This document shows, in pieces, positions 1-9,959 of a stretch of 64,000 bases of DNA; within the stretch, counting starts at the first letter, position 1, and every line of letters starts with the position of its first letter. The notes below the pieces were generated by a model. That model did not search any database. It was not told the origin of the DNA and saw only the letters and a list, made by a program, of their open reading frames with translations. The stretch covers positions 224,080,841 through 224,144,840 of the forward strand of contig NC_061117.1 in assembly GCF_002878395.1 (NCBI RefSeq). The letters are read 5' to 3'. Origin of the DNA: Capsicum annuum. Its lineage: Eukaryota; Streptophyta; Magnoliopsida; Solanales; Solanaceae. A program made the position numbers and the translations under genes.

Positions 1-182
1 GATGGGTTATACCTAGACTAAACTTGGTATTATCTTTATAACATGTTTTGTTGATGGTATAAATTAGTCCCGGGATAAATTTATACCATCAACAGAACAT
101 GGTATAAATTTTATCCATGGGATATCACAAACTTATCCATGAGATATCCCACCTTATACCTCCTACCGAACGACCCTTAAGC
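1..182. mobile_element. Fold-back MITE, possibly cut by the window edge
   Basis: A long imperfect palindrome lies here: two arms of about 23-25 bp, each containing GATGGTATAAATT or its complement, face each other around a CCCGGG centre (about 43-107). The right end, ACCGAACGACCCTTAAG, resembles the end CTAAACGACCCCTTAG of the small MITE at 26575-26695, so both may belong to one family with a GGGGTCGTTTGG-type end. No coding capacity. It sits in an intron, or downstream, of the ARP8 locus. The left end may lie outside the window, so no target duplication can be scored. Confidence 0.5.
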
Positions 183-1612
183 ATCACTTTTTAATAGATA
201 AAGATTCAATTGAGTGAGATATAGTAGTTGCATGAGCTGATTCACCAAGTAACTACGGACATGTATGCATATATTGTTAAACGGTATTCTCCCTCTAAAC
301 AACAAATTGAGTCATTAATAGGTTAGAATAGAAATTTGATATTTTTTAGGAAATAGAAACTGACCGTCATAATGGCAAATCGGAATGGACACAATAATTG
401 GCTGTGTTGAAGTTTTCACCTGCATCCTGCATAGAATTCATGATAAATCATAAAGAGAGTCCTTTAATGGATAAAATTTTCACAAGGATTCTTGTTTTGC
501 AACCAGATGTCCATATTACAATCAATTAATGATGTAAAAACAGCATGTAGAGTGCCCGGTATTACGATGTTAAAAGGCATTTTTATAAATAGCAAATTAT
601 GATTGAGAACCAAAAACCTGTTTCGGTTTAGGTGGTCAAACACCTTTAAAAAAAGATGTACACTTAAGCTTTCTAAAATGTAGCCAAATGGGACCAAGGT
701 AAAATGACGAGAAAAATGAACAGAACACAAACCTGGTGTATATTGTTGAAAAGGAATGTCTTAATCTAGAATACATTGGAGATTCAATGTTACCAAACTC
801 CTGCAGTCGAGACAAGTTTTTAGGAAGAATGAGAGCGAGAATTTGTCGAGCACATGGAACACAACAAAATAGTTCGAAACCTCAAATCGACAAATGTGGA
901 AATGATTTTCACAAAGTAACAACTAACTGTTAATTCGTAAGAAAGCTCACCAAGAATGTCGCTGATCTCCCTGACGGAGCACTATACTTACTCCAACAAA
1001 ATTTGCAATAGCCCGACCCACCTTTAAATGAGAAAAATAAGAAAGATACATAAGCTCGAAGAAATCATTTCTCTTTGTAATGTTACACTGTTACATTCAA
1101 ATTTATCAAAAAATGCCAAATTGAACAAGTAAAAGAAAACAACTAGAGCATTGTGCCATCTAAAAAATTGAGTGTAACACAAAGAGAAGTACGCATCATC
1201 AATAATAATAGCGCCGGGTACTTGAGCACGTTGACCATAAATACTCATGAACGACAAGTCCGATACTGAATTTGAGAGCATCCTACAATCAGACACCTTG
1301 TCAAACCAGCTACGAAGAGAACTCCCACTAATTTCCTTATCTACAATTCACTCTTTTATCTACTACTCCCTCCGTCCCAAAATACTTGTCATGTTTCGTT
1401 TTCAAGAGTGAAACTATATAAACTTTGACCAACATTTTTACATGCATTTTTCACCATGTTGTAGTATCTTTCATATCACTTTCAAATATCAAAATTTTAA
1501 TTTCAAATTATTGAGTTAATCTAATTAAGCTCCGAACATTAGTCAACCATTTTTACATGTCATAATTGCAACTAATAACATTTTCATATAGCTTTCTACA
1601 ACTACAACTACA

Positions 1613-4012
1613 ACAAACCCAGTGTATTCCCACCTAGTGGGGTCTGGGGGGTAAGATGTACGCAGTCCATACCTCTACCTCTAAAGACGTAGAAAGGCTG
1701 TTTCCGATAGACCCCCGGCTCAAGGCACGAGATACCACACAAACACATAGTAAAGCACAGAAGCAGATTACATAACATAAATACGGCACCCATAAGTAAT
1801 ATAAAACAGAGGAAAGCAGAAGAAGCACACAGATTCGTAATAAAACATGGAACACGGAACACGGAACACGGAATCATAACAGGAATAAAACCCCCACCAA
1901 GTAATTCCCTACACTAGCGACCCAAACTGGCCCTAGTCCTCTGCCCTAATTCGCATCCTCCAGACCTTCCTATCTAGGGTCATGTCCTCGGTGAGCTGTA
2001 ACTGCTCCATGTCCCGCCTAATCACCTCACCCCAGCACTTCTTCGGCCTACCCCTACCCAGCCTAAAACCATCCAACGCTAGCCTCTCACACCTACGGAC
2101 CGGGGCATCCATGCCCCTCCTCACGTGTCCGAACCACCTCAATCGGGCTTCCCGCATCTTGCACTCCACTGAAGTCACACCAACCTTCTCCCGGATAGTC
2201 TCATTCCGAACTCTATCCCCTCTAGTCAGCCCACACATCCAGCGCAACATCCGCATTTCTGCCACCTTCATTTTTTGAATGTGGGAGTTCTTAACTGGCC
2301 AACACTCCGCTCCATACAACAAGACCGGACGGACTACCACCCTGTAGAATTTGCCTTTAAGCTTGGGCGGCACCTTCTTATCACACAGCACCCCCGACGC
2401 GAGCTTCCACTTCATCCATCCCGCCCCAATACGGTGCGAGACATCCTCGTCAATCTCACCGTTACTCTGGATCACGGACCCAAGATACTTGAAATTATCC
2501 CTCGTACATACCTCCTGTGCTTCCAGCTTCACTACTACCTCATTCTCCCGTCTCACGTCATTAAACTTGCATTCCACATACTCTGTCTTGCTTCTGCTCA
2601 CCCTGAACCCTTTAGACTCAAGAATTTGCCTCCACACCTCTAATTTGTCATTCACACCCCCTCGAGTCTCGTCTATCAGAACTACATCGTCTGCAAAAAA
2701 CATATACCACGGCACCTCCCCTTGAATACGCCGCGTCAACACATCCATCACCAACGCAAACAAAAAGGGACTAAGAGTAGATCCCTGATGTAATCCTGTC
2801 AGGACAGTGAAATGCTCTGAGTCTCCTCCCGCTCACCTGGGTTTTCGCCCCATCATACATATCCTTAATTGCTCTGATATATGCCAGCGGTACTCCACTC
2901 ACCTCCAAGCATCTCCAAAGCACCTCCCTGGGGACTTTGTCGTAAGCCTTCTCCAGGTCGATAAACACCATGTGCAGATCCTTTTTTCTTTCCCTATACT
3001 GTTCCACCAACCTCCGTACCAGGTGGATTGCCTCCGTCGTCGAGCGGCCGGGCATAAATCCAAACTGGTTTCCCGAAATAGACACTATCCGTCTCAGCCT
3101 CACCTCGACCACTCTCTCCCAGATCTTCATAGAGTGACTCAATAACTTAATCCCCTATGGTTATTGCAACTCTGAATGTCCCCCTTATTCTTATAAAGAG
3201 GGATCATGGTACTCCACCTCCATGCCTCGGGCATCTTTGCCGTCCTGAAGATTTCATTAAACAATCCAGTCAACCACCTTACACCAGCCTCTCCAACGAA
3301 CTTCCAAAACTCCACCGGTATCTCATCCGGCCCCGTCGCCTTACCCCTTCGCATCCTGCGAACAGCCTGTCTAACCTCTTCTACCTTAAAACGTCTACAA
3401 TAGCTAAAATCCCGACACTCCTCTAAGTGCTCCAGTTCCCCTAACACAATAGCTCTATCCCCTTCGTCATTCAAGAGCCTATGAAAGTACGACTGCCATC
3501 TATTCTTAATGTGGCCGTCCTCCACCAACACTCTACCGTCCTCCCCCTTAATGCACCTCACCTGATCTAGGTCACGACCCTTTCTCTCCCTAGCCTTAGC
3601 GAGTCTAAACAACTTTTTCTCCCCTCCTTTCCCCTGTAACCCTGCATACAAGCTCTCAAAAGCGGCCGTCTTAGCTGCCGTGACTGCTGACTTAGCCTCC
3701 TTCCTCGCTAGCTTGTACTCTTTCCTGTTTACCCGCTTCTCCTCTTCGTCCTTACTCTCCACCAACTTAGCATACGCCCCTTTCTTGGTCCTCACTTTCT
3801 TCTCCACCTCTTCATTCCACCACCAATCCCCCCGATGGTGCCCGGCCCGGCCCCTAGAAACACCCAACACCTCACTTGCATTCTCCCTGATGCACCTTGC
3901 CGCCCTGTCCCACATACTATCCACGTCCCCCCTACACTCCCACACCCCCATTCCCGCCAACCTCTCCCCTATCTCCCACGCATTCACTGGCGTCAGGCCG
4001 CCCCACTTATCT
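1613..4012 (-). mobile_element. RTE-clade LINE, 5'-truncated, reverse transcriptase frameshifted
   Basis: Minus-strand reading gives ORF2 of an RTE-type non-LTR retrotransposon in three frames: 3987-3139, 3142-2771 and 2763-1933. Landmarks are [50 protein letters not shown] and the catalytic [12 protein letters not shown], followed by the C-terminal RWFGHVRR and [16 protein letters not shown]. The endonuclease half is missing, as expected from 5' truncation. Two frameshifts inactivate it. The 3' end is a shared tail (GGGGTCTGGG region) ending in CAACAA/TTGTTG repeats at about 1597-1615. It lies inside the Stowaway-like element, so it is the younger insertion. Copies of the same family occur at 23190-23800 and 38190-40300. 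Confidence 0.9.
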
Positions 4013-4019
4013 AAATTTT

Positions 4020-4905
4020 AATTTAAATATATTGAGTAAATTTAATCTAATTAAGCTCCTAAGATTAGTCAATTTAAGTAATTTGATCTAATTAAGCCCC
4101 AAAGATTAGTCAATTGACTATTGGGAAGCAATAATATAATCAAATTAAGCTCCAAAGATTAGTCGATTTGACTCTCGAGAAGTAATTTGATCTAATTAAG
4201 CTCCAAAGATTACTCAAACTAACTCTCGAGAAGCAATAATTTAATCTGATTAAGCTCCAAAGACTAGTCAAATTGACCCTCAAAAGCAATAATTTAATCT
4301 AATTAAGCTCCAAAGATTAGTAAAATTGACTCTCGAGAAGTAATTTGATCTAATTAAGCTCCAAAGATTAGTCAAATTGACTCTTGGGAAGCAATAATAT
4401 AATCAAATTAAGCTCCAAAGATTAGTCAATTTGACTCCCGAGAAGCAATTTGATCTAATTAAGCCCCAAAGATTAGTCAAATTGACTCTCGGGAAGCAAT
4501 GATATAATCAAATTAAGCTCCAAAGATTAGTCAAATTGACTCTCGAGAACCAATAACTTAATCTAATCAAGCGCCAAAGATTAGTCAGACTGATTATCGA
4601 GAAGCAATAACTTAATCTAATCAAGCTCCAAAGATTAGTTAGACTGATAATCGAGAAGTAATTTGATCTAATTAAGCTCCAAAGATTAGTCAAATATTTA
4701 ATCTAATTAAGCTCCAAAGATTAGTCAATTTGACACTGGAGAAGCAATAATTTAATCAAATTAAGCTCCAAAGATGTTAATTTTGACTCTCGAGAAGTAA
4801 TTTGATCTAATTAAGCTCCAAAGGTTAGTCAATTTGTCTCTGGAGAAACAATAATTTAATCTAATTAAGCTCCAAAGATTAGTCAAATTAACTCTCGAGA
4901 AGCTA
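4020..4905. repeat. Tandem array, about 51-60-bp unit
   Basis: About sixteen imperfect units built around TAATTTGATCTAATTAAGCTC, CAAAGATTAGTCAAATTGACT and CTCGAGAAGCAATA. Units vary by small indels. The array belongs to the interior of the Stowaway-like element in ARP8 intron 1. A minus-strand 61-codon ORF (4508-4693) is only a by-product of the repeat. Confidence 0.9.
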
Positions 4906-5326
4906 AACATGACAGTATTAAGTATTTTGAGACGAAGAAAGTGTATAACATTTTAATGCAACAATTTTGACTAGCTAAATTCCAATAATAATAATAAAAC
5001 GAAAAAAAAAAATCGATTATACCGAAGAGGACCAGATCTCAAATGAGTTTCAGCAAAGAAAGTAGAATCCCAAGGCTCATTTTGATTTTGAAGAAAATAA
5101 ATTCATAGTCGATTATCACAAGCAATGAACTTGCATGATTTACGCACCAAACTCATCTTTGCAGACTCTTTTGGCCCTAAAATCTTCAAAATCTGAATGA
5201 AAATATCCAAAGGTATTCGATCAAATTCTCCAGTTGAAGCTGTTTGTATATACATCATCATCATCATCTGATTGAATTCGAACGTGTTGATAGTGAGTCC
5301 CATACCTTACGTAACAAAGTAGACAT

Positions 5327-6505
5327 GGTTGGTTGCAGTCATGAAAATTGGAGAGGGTATAAACAGTTTTATGAATAGTACTAGTTACTGTGGGGGTCGT
5401 TGATGGAGCTGAACTTTCATGTTTAAAAAGATGATCAATCAACACGTGGATAATACGTTTGCCACGTAAATTTGGCTTAATCCTTATATGACATACTTAC
5501 CTCTTAAAAAGGCCGTGTTTGGTGATGAAAATAATACTAATTCTGTTCGAATTGATTTTATGTTTGATTATAAATATAAATTAGAACTATATTTTAAATT
5601 TTTTAAGAGAAATAAAAGTGAGAAAAGGTTTCATTTTTCTAAAAACAATTTTTACCAATTAAAATAATTTTTATAATCAAACGTTATTATTTTCATGTTT
5701 TTACTATAATAAAATAATTTTTTAAAAATAAGTGAGCCAAGTCATGTTAGTGCAACTCAACTTCTAATAAAGTGGGTCAATTATATATTTTTTATTTAAT
5801 TTTTTTTTTGTGAAACTTTTGAATCGTGTTTTTATTTATATATTGGTTAGTTAAGTTAATCAAATAAAACATGTCATTTTTTTTCTAATTATATACATTA
5901 ACTTCGAATAGAAAATGATTGGGTATAATTTATTGAGGTGAATGTGTATACTTGAAGTACTTAACATATTCTATTTGATCAACTTAACTATCTAATTGAA
6001 TGAAAAATAGGTTCAAAATTTAAATTAAAATCCGAAAGAGATTCAAAATTTAATTTGAAAATGTTTAATTTGAACGATTTGTTTGAATTTGAGGTATTCA
6101 ATTGGACCAGCTTTATTTTGAGTATCTCAATGGTATATCCTCATTAGTTTAAAGGAACTGGTTTTATATTAAAGTTTAAAGAGCCGACTGTATGTTAAGC
6201 CTAAATGCAACATTTTAATTATTTTGACTTTTATTAGTCACTGGAAATATATAATGGTCAAAGTTTAAGGAACAGTTTGTTTGACGAGATTAAAACAAGT
6301 TATGCTAAAATTAATTATGCTAACCGTAAAAATATTGTGTGCATCCAGCATTGGCTACTATCCCAGCTTCTTTTGCTCAACAAAACAAATGATGTCTTTT
6401 TTCTTTTTTGTTAGTTCATTTCTTCTATGAACTTGATATGGCCTTGTTTGTAATGTTGTAGCTTTCATCTGTATAGTGGCAAAGAAGTAGCTTTCACCTG
6501 TATAG
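5327..6505. other. AT-rich gene-free stretch upstream of the ARP8 locus
   Basis: No coding region seen. The part next to 5326 would hold the ARP8 promoter, but no distinct element can be named. About 5510-5730 begins GGCCGTGTTTGGTGATGAAAA and has inverted TAATAT/AATTTTTATAATCAAACG segments suggestive of a decayed MITE. At 6460-6505 the sequence GTAGCTTTCA(T/C)CTGTATAG is repeated; the second copy supplies the target site of the Copia element. Confidence 0.5.
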
Positions 6506-6746
6506 TACAAAAGCAGAAGAATAGAGTAGAAGAAAGTGTATGTATTTGATGAGACTGCATTGCAGTTTATATACAGTTGAAATAATAGTGTAAACTAACT
6601 CCTAGAATATAGGAAAAGATAACTACGTCTAATACAACTAACGGCTAAAATAAGTTGAACAAGTCTAATCTTAATCAAACTATATTTGTAGTACACAGTA
6701 AAACAATTTTACAACATGGTAAACCACTAATGCTAATGCGCTATTA
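6506..6746 (-). repeat. 3' LTR of the Copia element
   Basis: 241 bp. Its minus-strand 5' boundary (6746) follows the purine tract at 6747-6760, and its outer boundary abuts TATAG. It pairs base-for-base with 9273-9513 apart from scattered substitutions. Confidence 0.93.
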
Positions 6747-6754
6747 CGCCCCCC

Positions 6755-8529
6755 TCAAGTTAAGTGTGAAGAGACTACACGTAACTTGGGAAGCATTAAC
6801 TGGAAAGTTGGCTTGGACAATGGTTTGGTAAGCGGATCTGCAAGTTGATCAGCAGAGTGTATGGGCCTCATTTGAACCAGTCCATTGCGGACCTGGTTAC
6901 GAAAAAAGTGAAGATCAACCTCAAGGTGCTTCATTTTGATATGATGTACCGGATTCTCGGCAATGTACGTAACTCCAAGGTTATCACAAAGTATTATAGG
7001 TGTAGCAGGGAGTGACACATGAAGATCTTTGAGCAAATGAGTAACCCAATTCGTTTCAGACAAGGCAGAAGCAACCGCGCGATATTCAGCCTCAGTGGAG
7101 AATCTAGAGACCATAGGTTGCTTATGAGAACTCCAGGAGATGGGCGTTGTGCCCAGATAAACAATGTAGCCTGAGATAGAGCGGCGATCATTGATGTTAC
7201 CTGCCCAATCAGCATCAGCATAGGTATAGAGATCTGCCAATTTCTATGGGGAAATACGAATGCCATACTGGGATGTTTCTTTAAGGTATCGCAGGATACG
7301 CTTAACTGCCTTCCAGTGAAGCGCAGAAGGAAAGGTGTTGAACTACGTAAGCTTGTTGACAGAGTATGTGATGTCAGGTCGGATAAATGAAAGGTACTGA
7401 AGCTTACCAAGCACACTTCTGTATTCTTTTCCATCAGTTTTAGGTGCTCCATCATCAACTAGTAGGGTCTCAGACATGCTCATAGGTGACTGAATACCTT
7501 TGCAATCTTGCATCTGAGTGTCATGTAGAATCTCTTGTATATACTTGGATTGATTGAGAAACAAGCCATCAACATTCCTATGTACTTCAACACCCAAGAA
7601 ATAGTGTAATAAACCAAGGTACTCGAGAGAGAAAAATTTCAAAAGAGAGGTAACATGTTGAATAAGTGTTTCATCACTGCTTGTGATTATGAGGTCATCC
7701 ACATAAATCAGAATATAAATGTGATTATGAGGTCATCCACATAGATCAGAATATAAATAGTGACCCTCATATTATGCAGAACAAAAAGCGAACTATCACA
7801 CTCAGAGATCTTGAACCCCATTCGAATCAATTAACTAGTCAATGCATCATACCAGACCTTAGGAGCTTGCCGGAGCTCGTAAATTGCCTTTTTGAGATGG
7901 CAGACATAGTTGGGATGATTTGTGTCTTCATAGCAAGGAGGTTGAGACATATACACGTCTTCTTGAATCTTTCCCTGAAGAAAAGCATTATTGGCATCTA
8001 TTTGTTGTAGCGGCCAGTTCATTTGTACAGCAACTGTGAGTACTGTTCGAATTGTAGTTGGTTTAACCACCGGACTGAATGTCTTGTGAAAATCAACTCC
8101 GGGCCTTTGGGTGAACCCTTTTGCAACTAAATGTGCTTTGTACCTATCAATGGAGCCATCAGATTTAGTTTTAATTTGAAACAACCACTTACAATGGACA
8201 ATATTTCGGGCATGGTCTGGTGAAATCAAGTCCCAAGTCTGGTTCTTCATTAATGCATCAAATTCAGCCTTCATAGCATCTCTCCAATATGAAAAATTTT
8301 GTGTTTGCTTGTGGGTTATAGGAATAAAAGGTGCAGGTTGGTTCATTTGGGCAGTGTAGTCAACAATTTTTCTTCGCTTAACGATGTTGTTTTGCAATCT
8401 CGTTACCACACTGTGTTGTTCTATAGGTGGAATGTTAACAATAGGTTCAAATGGGGGAGGTAAACTGAGAGATGGGGCTGGCTGTATGGATGATGAATGC
8501 TGATTGGGAATTTGTGACACGTTGAGCAA
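6755..8529 (-). pseudogene. Copia polyprotein, reverse transcriptase and RNase H part
   Basis: RT starts near 8350 (WRDAMKAEFDALMKNQTWDL), with KWLFQIKTKSDGSIDRYKAHL, VAKGFTQRPGVDF and QQIDANNAFLQG (motif A region), then DDLIITSSDE (the YVDD motif region). RNase H follows with DADWAG, STEAEYRA and HIKMKHLEVDLHF. The frame is broken between 7831 and 7702, where a 38-bp tandem duplication covers the YVDD region, and again between the 7343-7702 and 6755-7240 segments. These breaks make the protein non-functional. The upstream gag is joined to this part by a deletion. Confidence 0.9.
7681..7757. repeat. 38-bp tandem duplication over the RT catalytic motif
   Basis: TGTGATTATGAGGTCATCC...ATATAAA occurs twice in succession with one A/G difference. 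The duplicated piece encodes the aspartate motif of the Copia RT; because 38 is not a multiple of three it shifts the frame. Confidence 0.9.
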
Positions 8530-9220
8530 CTGCTACGGTGACTTGTGTGGTCGCCTTTTTGAGGTCATAATGTTTGAGGAACACTTCGTGATCAAGAAGC
8601 TTGTCAAAAAGTTCTTCGTAGCTGATTGGAGAGTCTTGTGCCCGTATAGTTGCTGAAATCTCACGAAACTCTGGACCGAGTTCACTTAAAATTTTCACCA
8701 CAAGTTCTTCGTTATTGACCGGTGAACCAGCTGTGGCGAGCTCATCAGACAGAGAGAGAATCTTACGCAGATATTCAACAATAGATTTATTGTCTTTACT
8801 AACCCGACTGAGATGGTGACGGAGGCTAAATATGCGGGTCTGCGATTTTTTTGCAAAGGAGGTGTGAAGCTGATCCCAGGCAGCTTTGGAGTTGTCTGCG
8901 GAAGCGACAGTGGATGCGATTATGGCATCAACAGAGGCCATAAGAGCAGTTTGGATTAGTTTATCTTGACGAAACCAATCCTTGTATTCGGGGTTGGCAG
9001 ATTCAATTTCGTTAGTGATGATTGTTCTTGGAGGAGACAACGTGGTGCCTTCAATATGACCATAGAGGTCATGGCCATGAAGCAGCATGGCAATCTGGGT
9101 CTTCCAAATAGTGAAGCTGCCATATAGTTTAATCGGCAGTTGGGAGGCTGGGTTGAATTGAATTAGGTTTTTGACAACAGGGGAGGCATCAACATTAGCA
9201 ATTGGGGTGGAGGCAGCCAT
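8447..9220 (-). pseudogene. Copia gag, C-terminally fused to RT by deletion
   Basis: The reading frame begins MAASTPIANVDASP at 9220, just downstream of the LTR and primer-binding site, so this Met is preferred over an upstream one lying in the LTR. It has the retrotransposon Gag pattern: LYGSFTIWKTQIAMLL, AWDQLHTSFAKKSQTRIFSL, VEYLRKILSLSDELATAG and YEELFDKLLDHEVFL. The nucleocapsid zinc knuckle is missing, because the frame runs into material preceding RT near 8530. Gag may still have been translatable, as no stop lies before the deletion joint. Confidence 0.85.
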
Positions 9221-9260
9221 TGATGTGCAAGAAAAAAAATTACTCGTTAGAGTTATTGTA

Positions 9261-9272
9261 GTGCTGATACCA
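9261..9272 (-). other. Primer-binding site of the Copia element
   Basis: TGGTATCAGCAC on the minus strand directly follows the 5' LTR. It corresponds to the usual plant TGGTATCAGAGC site for initiator tRNA-Met with two changes near the end. Confidence 0.85.
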
Positions 9273-9513
9273 TACAAAAGCAAAAGAATAGAGTAGAAGA
9301 AAGTATATGTATTTGATGAGACTGCAGTGCAGATTATATACAGCTGAAATAATAGTGTAAACTAACTCCTAGAATGTAGGAAAAGATAACTACGTCTAAT
9401 ACAACTAACGGCTAAATAAGTTGAACAAGTCTAATCCTAATCAAACTATATCTGTAGTACACGATAAAACAATTTTACAACACTGGTAAACCGCTAATGC
9501 TAATGCGTTATTA
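9273..9513 (-). repeat. 5' LTR of the Copia element
   Basis: 241 bp, same length as the other LTR. Outer edge abuts the TATAG target duplication (9514-9518), inner edge abuts the primer-binding site. Ends are TA...TA. Confidence 0.93.
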
Positions 9514-9518
9514 TATAG

Positions 9519-9959
9519 TGGCAAAGAGATTCCCACAATGTACATTCTATTTTGTTAAACCATCAATTACTCTCATTGTTACAAGTTTTTTTTTTCACTT
9601 TGTAATTGATGGAAAGAATTCCCTTGCCTTGTAAAAATGGGGATTTGATTTTTGCAAAACCATTATGTATTCCTTGGTGTTTCTTCGTTGATCGTTATCG
9701 AGACCAATGGTAGATCCAGAATTTAGGGATAGTGGGTGTTCATGAAGTTTGAACACACATATTGATGTCCAAAGCATTAAGAGTCTGCCTGAAAACCTTT
9801 ATCTTCTTCATTTCCTAGTGCTTTTATGAAGCTTACACTAATTTTTATATATTTTTTTCTATAATTATATCAGAATTTAACGAGTAGCACCCAAAACTGC
9901 ATATGGGGTCTGCCCCAACTGGATGTGACAGAGTTTGTTTTTAATAGAAACTCGGCTAT
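9519..9959. other. Gene-free interval between Copia and CACTA elements
   Basis: AT-rich. The segment around 9705-9920 (GGTAGATCCAGAATTTAGGG ... ATCAGAATTTAACGAGTAGC) looks like a decayed terminal-repeat MITE of the type seen at 59356, but the ends are too diverged to delimit. No ORF with recognisable similarity. Confidence 0.35.

Larger units (their letters stand above)
1366..4943. mobile_element. Stowaway-like (Tc1/mariner) element with internal array and nested LINE
   Basis: The left end CTCCCTCCGTCCCAAAATAC, preceded by TA, is the classic Stowaway terminus. Near 4908-4943 the reverse complement appears in degraded form (CATGACAGTATTAAG...GACGAAGAAAGTG) followed by TA. Between the ends is a tandem array of roughly 51-60-bp units, and an RTE LINE inserted near its left side, since one array-like unit (TTAATCTAATTAAGCTCC) lies left of the LINE at about 1515 and the rest lie right of it. 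The element is non-coding apart from the LINE and sits in ARP8 intron 1. Ends were placed by eye. Confidence 0.65.
365..5326 (-). pseudogene. ARP8: Actin-related protein 8 (ARP8) locus, exons 1-5, disrupted; 3' part beyond left edge
   Basis: ARP8 is a plant nuclear protein with an N-terminal F-box and an actin-like fold. Five exons are recognisable: 5326-5023 (start codon, LLRKVWDSL, F-box core FDRIPLDIFIQILKILGP, WDSTFFAETHLRSG), 1282-1197 (SIYGQRAQVPGAIIID), 1021-951 (GGSGYCKF, phosphate-loop-like), 800-733 (EFGNIESPMYSRL) and 426-365 (QPIVVSIPICHYD). Phases match across the joins. Lesions: after codon 20, at an ATG/TGA run (about 5259-5273), the frame shifts; the Trp after DNRL is TGA; one Tyr codon of exon 1 is missing; and the exon 2 donor reads G^ATGCG, where a GT start would be expected. 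Exons 3-5 have no lesion. Intron 1 (3.7 kb) holds a Stowaway-like element with a nested LINE. The remaining exons would lie left of base 1. Probably a pseudogene or decayed duplicate; sequencing error cannot be excluded for single bases. Confidence 0.85.
6506..9513 (-). mobile_element. Complete, internally deleted Copia LTR retrotransposon
   Basis: The element is 3008 bp with two LTRs of equal length (241 bp) and a 5-bp target duplication TATAG (6501-6505 and 9514-9518). Reading on the minus strand: 5' LTR 9513-9273, primer-binding site TGGTATCAGCAC (9272-9261, complementary to initiator tRNA-Met type), gag, then directly reverse transcriptase and RNase H, a purine-rich tract CTTGAGGGGGGCG and the 3' LTR. 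Zinc knuckle, protease and integrase are absent, so it depended on a helper. By eye the LTRs differ at about a dozen positions plus two indels, so it is not a very recent insertion. LTRs begin TAATA and end TTTTGTA rather than TG..CA. Confidence 0.93.

Noticed and set aside
2275..2725. Plus-strand ORFs of 110-124 codons over 1982-4021
   Set aside because: They are antisense shadows of the RTE reverse transcriptase.
4020..4905. Regular short repeats that might suggest a CRISPR-like array
   Set aside because: Eukaryotic context, no unique spacers of constant length, and units merge into each other; it is a tandem array inside a transposon.
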